The notes beneath the pieces are model-generated. The model did not search any database, was not told the origin of the DNA, and was given only the letters and a program-made list of their open reading frames with translations. This document shows, piece after piece, positions 10,331-17,826 of a stretch of DNA of 38,675 nt. The stretch is from NCBI GenBank assembly GCA_022767485.1, contig JALEMY010000024.1, positions 1-38,675 of the forward strand. The letters are read 5' to 3'. Within the stretch, counting starts at the first letter, position 1. Each line of letters opens with the position of its first letter. This DNA comes from Erysipelotrichaceae bacterium. GTDB taxonomy: Bacteria; Bacillota_I; Bacilli_A; RFN20; CAG-631. The position numbers and the translations under genes were made by a program.

Positions 10331-10359
10331 TTGAATATTATTATGTTTTTTGCTATAAT
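10331..10359 (+). promoter_or_regulatory. rplS promoter
   Basis: TTGAAT (10331-10336), a 17-base spacer, then TATAAT (10354-10359) preceded by TGC, giving an extended -10. This is one of the best sigma-A-type promoters in the window, fitting a ribosomal protein gene. The start of transcription is expected near 10366. Confidence 0.85.
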
Positions 10360-10365
10360 AATTAA

Positions 10366-10449
10366 GCGTTATGCCCTGATGCTCCGCTAGGAAATAGTCA
10401 CAGCCTATGAGCAACTTGTAAAAATATATGAAAAAGGAGAAAAAAGCTT
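10366..10449 (+). promoter_or_regulatory. Structured 5' leader of rplS, candidate L19 leader
   Basis: About 84 bases separate the predicted transcription start from the rplS ATG. A two-part stem forms from TGCTC with GAGCA and, inside it, TAGG with CCTA, spanning about 10380-10415. Ribosomal-protein leaders that bind their own product are known in Firmicutes, including one for L19. Identity with that family is inferred from position and structure only. The ribosome site GGAG lies at 10436-10439. Confidence 0.5.
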
Positions 10450-10797
10450 ATGAACATGAATTTAGTAAAAGAAGTTACAGCTAATCAAATTCGTAGTGAT
10501 ATTCCTGAAATTAGAATTGGTGATACTGTTGTTGTTGGTGTTAACATTATTGAAGGAAATAAAAAGAGAGTTCAAGATTACCAAGGCTTAGTAATCAAAC
10601 AAAGAGGAGAAGGCGTATCAAAATCATTTGTTGTTAGAAAAATTTCAAATGGTGTTGGTGTTGAAAGAGTTTTCCCAGTTAATAGTCCAATGATTGCATA
10701 CGTTAAAGTTGTAAGTCATGGAAAAGTAAGAAGAGCTAAACTTTACTATTTACGTAAGTTAAAAGGTAAAGCTTCTAAAGTTGCTCAAAAGATATAA
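10450..10797 (+). CDS. rplS: 50S ribosomal protein L19
   Basis: This 115-residue protein matches L19 along its whole length. The family signature GDTVVVGVNIIEGNKKRVQ lies in the first half and VVRKISNGVGVERVFPVNSP in the middle. The C-terminus has the expected basic AKLYYLRKLKGKA. L19 sits at the 30S-50S interface of the ribosome. The start ATG at 10450 is 10 bases after GGAG; a second ATG two codons later is less well placed. In Bacilli rplS closes the rpsP-rimM-trmD operon; here it has its own promoter and is preceded by an unrelated giant surface gene, so that operon is broken. A strong terminator follows. Confidence 0.98.
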   Translation: MNMNLVKEVTANQIRSDIPEIRIGDTVVVGVNIIEGNKKRVQDYQGLVIKQRGEGVSKSFVVRKISNGVGVERVFPVNSPMIAYVKVVSHGKVRRAKLYYLRKLKGKASKVAQKI

Positions 10798-10813
10798 TTG
10801 ATATAATGTGACT

Positions 10814-10842
10814 AATGTAATGGTTTACCATTACATTTTTTT
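10814..10842 (+). terminator. rplS terminator
   Basis: A perfect 10-bp stem AATGTAATGG / CCATTACATT with loop TTTA is followed by a T run. It lies 16 bases after the rplS stop. It also shows that the next gene cannot start at the upstream ATG at 10808. Confidence 0.9.
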
Positions 10843-10894
10843 CTTTATAATAGCGCTTGTATCGTGTATAATTATAAATAAGGGAGATGATAAT

Positions 10895-11488
10895 GTGAAA
10901 GCAAAACATAAATGGTATGATATTTTATTAAATATAGTGCTAAGCATTGGTATTGTTTTTGTTTTGATTTTATTATCATTTAAGTTATTTTTTATTAAAG
11001 TTGTGGTTAATGGTGAATCTATGAATCCTAATATTCAAGATGGCTCCATTGGTTATATGGTAAAAGTTAATCGTAACAGTAATATTGAACGTTTTGACGT
11101 TGTCGTTAGTCAATATGATCAAAAGGATGATTATTATATCATTAAAAGAGTATTAGGTCTTCCTGGTGAAATAATAGATCTTGTAAATAATGAATTATAT
11201 GTAAATAATGTTTTAACTGAGCAAAATTTCACTTTTATTGAAAGAAAAAATAATTTTTCTATTACGCACTATGAATTGAAAGAAAACGAATATTTATTGG
11301 TGGGTGATAATCGTAATCACACGATTGCACCAGCAATTGAAGAAAAATCATCAATTATTGCTAAAAATGGTTTTTCATATGCTAAATATGATGTTACTTC
11401 TTCCTCTTGTGATTCGTATACTGATTATTCATCTTGTCCAATAGACAAAGTGAAAATCTATAAATTTAATCCTTTAAGTCTTTTTTAA
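10895..11488 (+). CDS. lepB: Type I signal peptidase
   Basis: This 197-residue membrane protease removes signal peptides from exported proteins. One N-terminal membrane segment (about residues 7-30) precedes the catalytic Ser in VNGESMNP and the catalytic Lys in YYIIKRVLGLPGE. Box E is present as VGDNR but continues NHTIAPA, not the usual S-x-DSR, so this box is degenerate. Two Cys residues near the C-terminus are unusual. The start is the GTG at 10895, 8 bases after AGGGAG; the frame is open back to 10808, but that part overlaps the rplS terminator and has no ribosome site. A TATAAT at 10867-10872 is a plausible promoter element. A signal peptidase gene between rplS and rbgA recalls the sip cluster of Listeria. 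Confidence 0.93.
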   Translation: MKAKHKWYDILLNIVLSIGIVFVLILLSFKLFFIKVVVNGESMNPNIQDGSIGYMVKVNRNSNIERFDVVVSQYDQKDDYYIIKRVLGLPGEIIDLVNNELYVNNVLTEQNFTFIERKNNFSITHYELKENEYLLVGDNRNHTIAPAIEEKSSIIAKNGFSYAKYDVTSSSCDSYTDYSSCPIDKVKIYKFNPLSLF

Positions 11489-11576
11489 AAGTTGTTATAC
11501 GAATTATAAAATTCAGTATTTAATATAGTTGATAATCAACTTTATTATCATAAATATATGTTGCGAAATAAAAAAC

Positions 11577-11600
11577 AAGCATCATTTTGGTGCTTATTTT
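11577..11600 (+). terminator. Probable lepB terminator
   Basis: A 7-bp stem AAGCATC / GGTGCTT (one G-T pair) with loop ATTTT is followed by ATTTT. It is weaker than others in the window and lies about 90 bases after lepB. Confidence 0.55.
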
Positions 11601-11661
11601 AATATTAATATTAAAAAAAAGTATTATTCATGATATAATTAATTTGAAAGAGGTAGTAAAA

Positions 11662-12528
11662 ATGACTGATAAAAACATTAATAACCAAGCTAATGTTAAC
11701 TGGTTTCCAGGACATATGGCTAAAGCTATAAGAGAAATAAAAGAAAAATTAAATCTTGTCGATATGGTCATTGAAATATGTGATGCCAGAGCGCCTTTTT
11801 CATCATCAAATCCTCTTGTTAAAGAATTAGTAAATAATAAATTTTATTTTAAAGTATTAAGTAAAATTGACTTAGCGGATGATGCAAAAACACAAGAATA
11901 TAAAAGCAAATTAGAAGATAATAATATTCCTTGCTGCCTTGTAAATTTAAATAATAAAGATTCTATAAAACCATTAGTTAATAAAATCAAAGAAGTAGCA
12001 AAACCTATGGTAGAAAAAGATTTAAAAAGAGGATTAAAGCCACGCAATGTTAGAGTGATGGTAATAGGCATTCCAAATGTTGGTAAATCAACTCTTATAA
12101 ATTTACTTGCTAAAAGAAAAAGTGCAGGTGTTGGCAATATACCAGGTTTTACAAGAGCACAAAAATGGGTTCATTGTGATTCGTTTGATTTGCTTGATAC
12201 TCCAGGTATTTTATGGCCTAATTTAAAAGAAAACAATGCTGGTATAAAGCTTTCTTTAATAGGTTGTATTAAAAGCGATGTATTACCAGTGTTGGATTTA
12301 GCTCATATTGCCATAAATTTTTTAAATAAACATTATAAGGATTTATTATTTGCTAAATATGGTATACAATATAAAGATGATGAAAGTTATTTAATTGACT
12401 TATCAATTAAAATGGGACATTTGTTAAAAAATGGGGAAATCGATAATATTCGCTGTGCAACATTTTTATTAAATGAAATAAAAAATGGTAAAATTGGAAA
12501 AGTATCTGTAGAAAATTTGGAGGTATAA
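11662..12528 (+). CDS. rbgA: Ribosome biogenesis GTPase RbgA (YlqF)
   Basis: This 288-residue protein is a circularly permuted GTPase that completes late 50S subunit assembly in Bacilli. It opens with the family hallmark NWFPGHMAKA. The G4-type motif (SKIDLAD) comes before the P-loop (GIPNVGKST) and the G3 motif (DTPG), the permuted order expected. The ATG at 11662 follows GAAAGAGGTAG; an upstream in-frame start at 11587 would run through the lepB terminator and the extended -10 TGATATAAT (11631-11639), so it is rejected. rnhB follows after 3 bases, as in Bacillus and Listeria, so the two form an operon. Confidence 0.96.
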   Translation: MTDKNINNQANVNWFPGHMAKAIREIKEKLNLVDMVIEICDARAPFSSSNPLVKELVNNKFYFKVLSKIDLADDAKTQEYKSKLEDNNIPCCLVNLNNKDSIKPLVNKIKEVAKPMVEKDLKRGLKPRNVRVMVIGIPNVGKSTLINLLAKRKSAGVGNIPGFTRAQKWVHCDSFDLLDTPGILWPNLKENNAGIKLSLIGCIKSDVLPVLDLAHIAINFLNKHYKDLLFAKYGIQYKDDESYLIDLSIKMGHLLKNGEIDNIRCATFLLNEIKNGKIGKVSVENLEV

Positions 12529-12531
12529 GAC

Positions 12532-13197
12532 ATGGCAAATTTTGATTATGAAAATCAATATTGGTGGAGTGGAAAAGAAATTGTCGCAGGACTTGATGAA
12601 GCAGGTCGTGGACCTATTGCTGGACCTTTAGTTATCGGCATTTGTGTGTTTCCACCATTTTATGATAATTACGAGATTAATGATTCAAAACAATTAACTG
12701 ATAAAAAAAGAAGAAAGTTATTAGAAATTATTAAAAGAGATGCTTTGTATTATAACTTTGAAGTTATTAGTGTTGAAGAAGTCGATCAGTATAATATTTA
12801 TGCTGCTACTCAACTTGGAATGGAAAGAGCAATTAAAAGAATGGAAAAAGTTCCAGAAGCTATTTTAACTGATGCTATGCCTCTTCCTCACATTGATAAA
12901 AAAATACCATTAGAAGCAATAATTAAAGGCGACTGTAAATCTGTTACTATTGCTGCTGCTTCAATTATTGCTAAAGTTGTTCGTGATGATATAATGATTG
13001 AACTTGATAAGAAATATCCACAATATAATTTAAAACAAAATAAAGGATATTGTACTATGCAACACATGAACTGTTTAAAAGAATATGGAATTTGCGATAT
13101 TCATCGTAAAACTTATGAGCCAGTTATTCAATATATAAAACATGATGAGCAAATAACGATCGATGAAATTTTAAAAGATCCACAAAATATAAAATAA
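12532..13197 (+). CDS. rnhB: Ribonuclease HII
   Basis: This 221-residue enzyme cuts RNA-DNA hybrids and starts removal of single ribonucleotides from DNA. The N-terminal motif IVAGLDEAGRGPIAGPLV supplies the first two acidic catalytic residues (D, E). LTDAMPLP and KVVRDDIM supply the other two Asp residues. The conserved motif AAASIIAKV is present. Length is near the family's usual 200-260 residues. It is translated from an ATG after GGAGGTATAAGAC, three bases beyond rbgA. Confidence 0.97.
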   Translation: MANFDYENQYWWSGKEIVAGLDEAGRGPIAGPLVIGICVFPPFYDNYEINDSKQLTDKKRRKLLEIIKRDALYYNFEVISVEEVDQYNIYAATQLGMERAIKRMEKVPEAILTDAMPLPHIDKKIPLEAIIKGDCKSVTIAAASIIAKVVRDDIMIELDKKYPQYNLKQNKGYCTMQHMNCLKEYGICDIHRKTYEPVIQYIKHDEQITIDEILKDPQNIK

Positions 13198-13213
13198 TTT
13201 AAGTAAAATGTAG

Positions 13214-13247
13214 AAAAAATCACTATATAATATTGAGGTGATTTTTT
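13214..13247 (+). promoter_or_regulatory. Hairpin spanning the rnhB end and the dprA ribosome site
   Basis: AAAAAATCAC (13214-13223) and GTGATTTTTT (13238-13247) are perfectly complementary over 10 bases, with a 14-base loop. The stem and loop contain the dprA ribosome site AGGTGA (13236-13241) and end two bases before its ATG. It could act as the rnhB terminator, as a block on dprA translation, or both. A TATAAT (13226-13231) lies inside the loop. Confidence 0.6.
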
Positions 13248-13249
13248 TT

Positions 13250-13999
13250 ATGCGTAAGATTTTACTATATTTTGCTTTAAAATATGAAGGAGATTATAAC
13301 AAAGTTTACTTAGCAATTAAAAGTAAAGAACATGTTAATCTAAATTCATTAAAACAAATTGAAGAAAAAATAAATTGTAATTATTTAACTATTTTAGACG
13401 AAAATTATCCGGATTGTTTAAAAGGCATTGCTAATCCTCCAATCGTTTTATTTTATTATGGTGATATTTCATTATTAAAGAATAATAATATCGCAGTTAT
13501 TGGAACTAGAAAGTATTCAACTTATGGTAAAAATATGACTATAAAAATAGTATCTGAATTGAAAGAATATTGTGTTAATACTATTAGTGGCTTAGCAATC
13601 GGTATCGATTCTTTCGTCCATCAAGAATCGCTAAATAATAATATTAAGACCATTGCAGTTTTAGGATGTGGCATAGATTATTGCTATCCAAAGCAAAATG
13701 AAGAATTATATGAACAAATAAAGCAAAAAGGATTGGTTATTTCAGAGTATCCAGGTAATCAAGTTCCAAGACCTGCTAACTTTTTGATTAGAAATCGCAT
13801 TATCGCTGCTTTAAGTCAATCAATCGTCGTAATTGAAGCAAGTTATAAATCTGGAACAATGAATACGGTAGCTTATGGCTTAGAATATGGAAAAGATATA
13901 TTTGCAATACCATATCTTGCAAACAAAAAAAGTGGTTGCAATTACTTGATAAAGCAAGGGGCAAAACTTATCGAAGAGGCTAAAGATATCTTTTTATAA
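13250..13999 (+). CDS. dprA: DNA processing protein DprA (Smf)
   Basis: This 249-residue protein loads RecA onto incoming single-stranded DNA during natural transformation. The Rossmann-like core is clear: VIGTRKYSTYGK, SGLAIGIDSFVHQESL, AVLGCGIDYCYP, ISEYPGNQVP, and FLIRNRIIAALS. It is short and ends right after the core (KLIEEAKDIFL), so the C-terminal winged-helix domain of many DprA proteins is absent. The ATG at 13250 follows AGGTGA by 8 bases; an in-frame GTG at 13238 overlaps that ribosome site and is rejected. No other competence gene is visible in the window. Its place before topA is the usual Bacilli order. Confidence 0.95.
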   Translation: MRKILLYFALKYEGDYNKVYLAIKSKEHVNLNSLKQIEEKINCNYLTILDENYPDCLKGIANPPIVLFYYGDISLLKNNNIAVIGTRKYSTYGKNMTIKIVSELKEYCVNTISGLAIGIDSFVHQESLNNNIKTIAVLGCGIDYCYPKQNEELYEQIKQKGLVISEYPGNQVPRPANFLIRNRIIAALSQSIVVIEASYKSGTMNTVAYGLEYGKDIFAIPYLANKKSGCNYLIKQGAKLIEEAKDIFL

Positions 14000-14091
14000 C
14001 GAATTAAAGTACTTTATATGGGAATAATGTTAAAGAAATAAAAAAAGATTAATATAAATATAATATATCTATATTAATAAGATAAGACCAG

Positions 14092-14119
14092 TTGACATAT
14101 TTTTTTTTTTAAGTAAAAT
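14092..14119 (+). promoter_or_regulatory. topA promoter with a T11 tract in its spacer
   Basis: TTGACA (14092-14097), a 16-base spacer, then TAAAAT (14114-14119). Eleven of the 16 spacer bases are an uninterrupted T run (14100-14110). The predicted transcription start lies only about 17 bases before the ATG. Confidence 0.75.
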
Positions 14120-14142
14120 AATACATGCTATGGAGGGAAAAC

Positions 14143-16098
14143 ATGAAAGAAAATCTAGTTATCATTGAATCACCCTATAAAGTAAAAACTCTGCAAAAAT
14201 ATTTAGGCAATAATTATAAAGTGGTTGCTAGTGTAGGACATATTCGTGATTTAGCAATTGGTAATTATAAAAATGATTTAGGCGTAGATATTAATAATGA
14301 TTTTATGCCAATATATGAAATTAGTCCTTCAAAGAAAAAAATAGTTAGTAATTTAAAGAAGTTAGTTAAAGAAGCAAAAGAAGTATTTTTAGCAACCGAC
14401 CCAGATAGAGAAGGTGAAGCTATTTCTTGGCATTTAGCTGAAGTATTAGATTTAGATGTTAAGACTACAAAAAGACTTGAATATCATGAGTTAACATATC
14501 ATGCAATACAAGAAGCGATAAACAATCCTAGAACTATCGATCTTAATTTAGTTTCTTCCCAAGAGACAAGAAGAATATTAGATCGTATTATCGGATTTCG
14601 TCTTTCGCAATTGCTTCAAGATAAAATCGGTAGCAAATCAGCAGGAAGAGTACAATCGGTTGTTTTAAAGTTAATTGTTGATAGACAAAATGAAATAGAT
14701 TCGTTCGTTGAAGAAAACTATTATAGAGTTATTGGAACATTATCAATTAATAAACATAATGTCAATGTCACTTTAATTGATGATGATAATAATGAGATTC
14801 ATTTTAAAACATTAAAGGAAGCACAAGATAAAATAGATGAGCTTTCAAATAATGAAATTGTAATGTCATCATTTAATCTTGAAAATAAAAGTAGAGCTAG
14901 CAAACCTATATATACGACATCTTCAATGCAACAAGATGCTGCTAATATATTGAAATTTGATTCTATAAAAACTATGAAAGTTGCTCAATCATTATATGAA
15001 GGCGTTGACGTTGGTGATGGTGCGGTAGGTTTAATTACATATATGCGTACTGATAGTATTAGAATGAACCCATCATTTATAAACAAAACTAAAGAAGTCA
15101 TTAAAGAAAAATATGGTGAAGATTATGTTGGTGTCGCTAAAATATTTTCACAAAAAGGCAATGTTCAAGATGCTCATGAAGGTATTAGACCAACAGATTT
15201 AAAAATAACTCCTGAAATCGTTGAAGAAAAATGTAGTAAAGATCAAGCAAAATTATATCGCTTAATTTATCAAAGAACAGTTGCTTCAGTGATGAAAGAT
15301 GAAATCTATGAACATCAAAGTGTAATTTTTAAATGTAATGATAACAAACTTTTAGCAACTGGTGATAGACGTATCTTTGATGGCTTTGTAAAAGAATTAA
15401 AAGATATGGATAAAGTTGAAAGAATTCCTTTAAAATTAAACTTTAATGAAGAAATAGTTGTAAATAAAAGTAGCTTTCAAACAAAAGAAGGAAAAAGTAA
15501 AGGCCCTATTCCTTACAATGAAGCAAGACTTATTGATACTATGGAAAAAGATGGCATTGGACGTCCATCAACTTACGCTTCAACTTTAGATTTAATTAAG
15601 AAAAGAAAATATGTTGTAGTTAATAAAACATATTATGCACCAACAGATCAAGGAAAACTTACAACTTGTAAATTGGATGAATCATTTTCTAGTATTATCA
15701 ATGTCGACTATACAGCTAATATGGAAACATTACTAGACCAAATAGCTGAAGGAAAAATGACAAGAAGTGCAGTTTTAAGCTCTTTTTATAAGGACTTTGA
15801 AATACTATATGCTAAAGCTAAAAAAGAAATGATAAAGGAAAAACTTCCTTTAGAAGACTTAGGTGTTTGTCCAAAATGTAATAGTCCATTAGTAAAAAGG
15901 ACCTCAAAGTATGGTAGTTTTATTGCCTGCTCTGGTTATCCTAATTGCAAATATATTGTAAACAATAATAAAGACAGCAAAGTAGGACAAAAATGTCCTA
16001 AATGTCATCAAGGTGAGTTATTATTACGTTCATCGAAATTTGGAAAATTTTATGCATGTAGTTGTTATCCAAAATGCGATTATAAAGAATCTTTATAG
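14143..16098 (+). CDS. topA: DNA topoisomerase I
   Basis: This 651-residue type IA topoisomerase relaxes negative supercoils. The Toprim domain begins MKENLVIIESPYKVKTL, with DPDREGEAISWHL about 80 residues in. The catalytic Tyr is in GLITYMRTDS. Near the C-terminus two four-Cys zinc fingers are visible: the first opens CPKCNSPLV and closes CSGYPNCKY, the second opens CPKCHQGEL and closes CSCYPKCDY. Many Bacilli carry three, so this form is slightly short. The ATG at 14143 is 5 bases after GGAGGG; an in-frame ATG at 14125 lies at the predicted transcription start and lacks a ribosome site. topA follows dprA and precedes xerC, as in Bacillus subtilis, but an IS200 element stands where trmFO is usually found. 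Confidence 0.98.
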   Translation: MKENLVIIESPYKVKTLQKYLGNNYKVVASVGHIRDLAIGNYKNDLGVDINNDFMPIYEISPSKKKIVSNLKKLVKEAKEVFLATDPDREGEAISWHLAEVLDLDVKTTKRLEYHELTYHAIQEAINNPRTIDLNLVSSQETRRILDRIIGFRLSQLLQDKIGSKSAGRVQSVVLKLIVDRQNEIDSFVEENYYRVIGTLSINKHNVNVTLIDDDNNEIHFKTLKEAQDKIDELSNNEIVMSSFNLENKSRASKPIYTTSSMQQDAANILKFDSIKTMKVAQSLYEGVDVGDGAVGLITYMRTDSIRMNPSFINKTKEVIKEKYGEDYVGVAKIFSQKGNVQDAHEGIRPTDLKITPEIVEEKCSKDQAKLYRLIYQRTVASVMKDEIYEHQSVIFKCNDNKLLATGDRRIFDGFVKELKDMDKVERIPLKLNFNEEIVVNKSSFQTKEGKSKGPIPYNEARLIDTMEKDGIGRPSTYASTLDLIKKRKYVVVNKTYYAPTDQGKLTTCKLDESFSSIINVDYTANMETLLDQIAEGKMTRSAVLSSFYKDFEILYAKAKKEMIKEKLPLEDLGVCPKCNSPLVKRTSKYGSFIACSGYPNCKYIVNNNKDSKVGQKCPKCHQGELLLRSSKFGKFYACSCYPKCDYKESL

Positions 16099-16101
16099 TA
16101 T

Positions 16102-16127
16102 AAAAATGAATCGTTTGATTCATTTTT
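16102..16127 (+). terminator. topA terminator
   Basis: A perfect 10-bp stem AAAAATGAAT / ATTCATTTTT with loop CGTTTG lies 3 bases after the topA stop and is followed by further T residues. Confidence 0.85.
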
Positions 16128-16136
16128 TATTGTTGT

Positions 16137-16164
16137 AAAAGGGACAGAGAAATCTGTTCCTTTT
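16137..16164 (+). terminator. Second hairpin terminator next to the IS left end
   Basis: A 12-bp stem AAAAGGGACAGA / TCTGTTCCTTTT (one G-T pair) is closed by the GNRA tetraloop GAAA. It lies 9 bases after the topA terminator and just before the IS left-end hairpin. It may be part of the element, shielding it from topA read-through, or a second topA terminator. Confidence 0.7.
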
Positions 16165-16167
16165 AAA

Positions 16168-16190
16168 AACCCCTAGATAGTCTAGGGGTT
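16168..16190. repeat. IS200 left-end hairpin
   Basis: A perfect 10-bp stem, AACCCCTAGA / TCTAGGGGTT, with loop TAG. The right end has nearly the same sequence with paired changes that keep the stem. In this family TnpA recognises such hairpins on single-stranded DNA. Confidence 0.8.
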
Positions 16191-16206
16191 CGGTAGTACT
16201 TATAGT

Positions 16207-16280
16207 TTTGCAAATAAAAACCTCCTTGATATAATGTGGTTGCGGCCTGACAAACTGCAATAACAAAATATAGGGAGGTG
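16207..16280 (+). promoter_or_regulatory. tnpA promoter and SD-masking region
   Basis: TTTGCA (16207-16212), a 17-base spacer and TATAAT (16230-16235) form a likely promoter. An ACCTCC at 16220-16225 is complementary to GGAGGT at 16274-16279 in the ribosome site, and a hairpin TTGCGG / CTGCAA (16240-16260) lies between them. The ACCTCC lies upstream of the expected start near 16242, so only longer read-through transcripts could mask the ribosome site. Confidence 0.6.
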
Positions 16281-16287
16281 TTATCAA

Positions 16288-16743
16288 GTGAAAGATAACA
16301 ATATAAGTCTAGCACACACAATGTGGAATTGTAAGTATCATGTAGTATTCGCACCAAAATATAGAAGAAAAGTTTTCTACGGAAGTAAAAGATTGGAAAT
16401 AGGAGCAATACTAAGAAGATTATGTGAGTTCAAAGGAGTAACGATAATTGAGGCAGAGGTATGTCCTGATCATGTGCACATGCTCCTTGAAATACCACCC
16501 AAAATGAGCGTTTCCGGATTCATGGGATACTTGAAAGGAAAATCCAGTTTAATGATTTATCAAAGATGGGGAAACATGAAGTTCAAATATAGGAACCGCG
16601 AATTTTGGTGTAGAGGGTTCTATGTCGACACAGTCGGCAAGAACACTAAGAAAATTAAGGAATATATCAGCAATCAATTAAAAGAAGACGAAGAAATGAC
16701 ACAACTGAGTATAGAATTTCAAGGAGACCCTTTCAAAGGGTAA
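16288..16743 (+). CDS. tnpA: IS200-family Y1 transposase TnpA
   Basis: This 151-residue protein is full length for the family. It starts at GTG 16288, 7 bases after GGGAGGTG. The HUH motif is in CPDHVHMLLEIPP and the catalytic Tyr is most likely in KKIKEYISNQL. TnpA of this group moves one DNA strand by cut-and-join within replication forks, working as a dimer. The opening AHTMWNCKYHVVFAPKYRRK is highly typical. No frameshift or stop is present, so the element may be active. It reads in the same direction as topA and xerC. Confidence 0.96.
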   Translation: MKDNNISLAHTMWNCKYHVVFAPKYRRKVFYGSKRLEIGAILRRLCEFKGVTIIEAEVCPDHVHMLLEIPPKMSVSGFMGYLKGKSSLMIYQRWGNMKFKYRNREFWCRGFYVDTVGKNTKKIKEYISNQLKEDEEMTQLSIEFQGDPFKG

Positions 16744-16828
16744 CCAGTAATATACGCAGGCGTCAGGCCGTCCGTTCACGCTCGATGAGCGTGGCTAATA
16801 AGGGAGGGTTATACCCGAAAATGAAAAA

Positions 16829-16847
16829 CCACTAGATTGTCTAGTGG
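16829..16847. repeat. IS200 right-end hairpin
   Basis: An 8-bp stem, CCACTAGA / TCTAGTGG, with loop TTG. Compared with the left end, CCCC/GGGG has become CCAC/GTGG. The compensated change shows that pairing is under selection. Confidence 0.8.
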
Positions 16848-16899
16848 ATTTTTATTTAATATATCGTTTTTTCATGATAAAATAAGTAAGAGGTAGAAT

Positions 16900-17808
16900 A
16901 TGCAAAGTGCGATTAATGATTATTTAAGATATTTACATATAGAAAAAAGGTATAGTGAAAAAACGATATCTTCTTATAAGTTTGATTTATTACAATTTGA
17001 AAAATATATTATTAACAATCATTTAGATTATAAAAATTTAACGATCAATGATATATACGATTATATAAATCTATTAAAAAAAGAAAACAAAAAAGCTAGC
17101 AGCATTAATCGCAAAATAATTTGCTTGCGTAATTTTTACAAATATTGCATAGATGAAAAAAAAGAAAATTTCAATAATCCTTTATTAAATTTTAAAGCAT
17201 TAAAAACTCCTAAACGATTACCTCGTGATCTTTTTAAAGAGCAAATTAAAATACTTTTAACTTGCAACGAAAAAAGAAATGAGTATGCTATTAGAAATCA
17301 ATGTATAATTTTGCTTTTATTAAATACAGGAATGCGTGTTAGTGAATTGACAGCATTGAATTTATTAGATGTCGATATAACAGAACATACGATAAGAGTT
17401 TTTGGTAAAGGCAGAAAAGAAAGAGCAGTGTATTTTATGCCTTCAGTAGATAGTTATTTAAATGATTATTTGGAAAATGTTAGAAACAAACTACTCAAAG
17501 GTGGACAATCTGAGGCTTTCTTTATCGGTTCTAAAGGAACAAGAATTACTTCAAGAGCGATTGAAGACATTTTGAATAATAGAGCTAGTCAAGCTTTAAA
17601 TTCCTTTAAAATCACTCCACATATGTTAAGACACACTTTTGCTACTAATTTATTAAACAATGATGTGGATTTAAAAATTGTTCAAGAACTACTTGGACAT
17701 TCATCATTATCTACAACGCAAATATATACTCATGTATCGTTAAATAGACTAAAGAAAACTTATGAACAAACTCATCCATTAGCTAAAGCTTTAAACAAGA
17801 TTAAATAG
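16900..17808 (+). CDS. xerC: Tyrosine recombinase XerC/XerD-like
   Basis: This 302-residue recombinase resolves chromosome dimers at dif. The N-terminal SAM-like core-binding domain covers about residues 1-90. The catalytic set is complete: Arg in NTGMRVSELTAL, Lys in FGKGRKERAVYF, HxxR in HMLRHTFATNLL, His in LGHSSLSTTQ, and the nucleophile Tyr in QIYTHV. The symbol rests on position: xerC (codV) lies downstream of topA in Bacillus; sequence alone cannot separate XerC from XerD. An extended -10 (TGATAAAAT, 16875-16883) and AGAGGTAG precede the ATG, so it has its own promoter downstream of the IS. hslVU and codY, which usually follow, are absent. Confidence 0.9.
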   Translation: MQSAINDYLRYLHIEKRYSEKTISSYKFDLLQFEKYIINNHLDYKNLTINDIYDYINLLKKENKKASSINRKIICLRNFYKYCIDEKKENFNNPLLNFKALKTPKRLPRDLFKEQIKILLTCNEKRNEYAIRNQCIILLLLNTGMRVSELTALNLLDVDITEHTIRVFGKGRKERAVYFMPSVDSYLNDYLENVRNKLLKGGQSEAFFIGSKGTRITSRAIEDILNNRASQALNSFKITPHMLRHTFATNLLNNDVDLKIVQELLGHSSLSTTQIYTHVSLNRLKKTYEQTHPLAKALNKIK

Positions 17809-17826
17809 TAAAAGGAGAAGATAAAA

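Larger units (their letters stand above)
16165..16850 (+). mobile_element. IS200-type insertion sequence (complete, single gene)
   Basis: An intact Y1 transposase gene lies between two similar subterminal hairpins, 16168-16190 and 16829-16847. The element is about 690 bp, the size known for IS200-group elements, and has no tnpB partner. Such elements lack terminal inverted repeats and make no target duplication, so the exact edges cannot be fixed from one copy. The part after tnpA, around 16758-16810, is clearly richer in GC than the neighbourhood and holds another hairpin (CACGCTC / GAGCGTG), which points to outside origin. Confidence 0.85.

Noticed and set aside
10808-10894. Longer lepB start at 10808
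   Set aside because: The stretch overlaps the rplS terminator and the likely lepB promoter; AGGGAG supports GTG 10895.
11587-11661. Longer rbgA start at 11587
   Set aside because: It overlaps a terminator hairpin and the extended -10; the family's N-terminus begins shortly after 11662.
16744-16860. A tnpB or guide-RNA (omega RNA) partner after tnpA
   Set aside because: Only about 100 bases remain before the right-end hairpin, with no RNA-guided nuclease gene; the element is the single-gene IS200 type.
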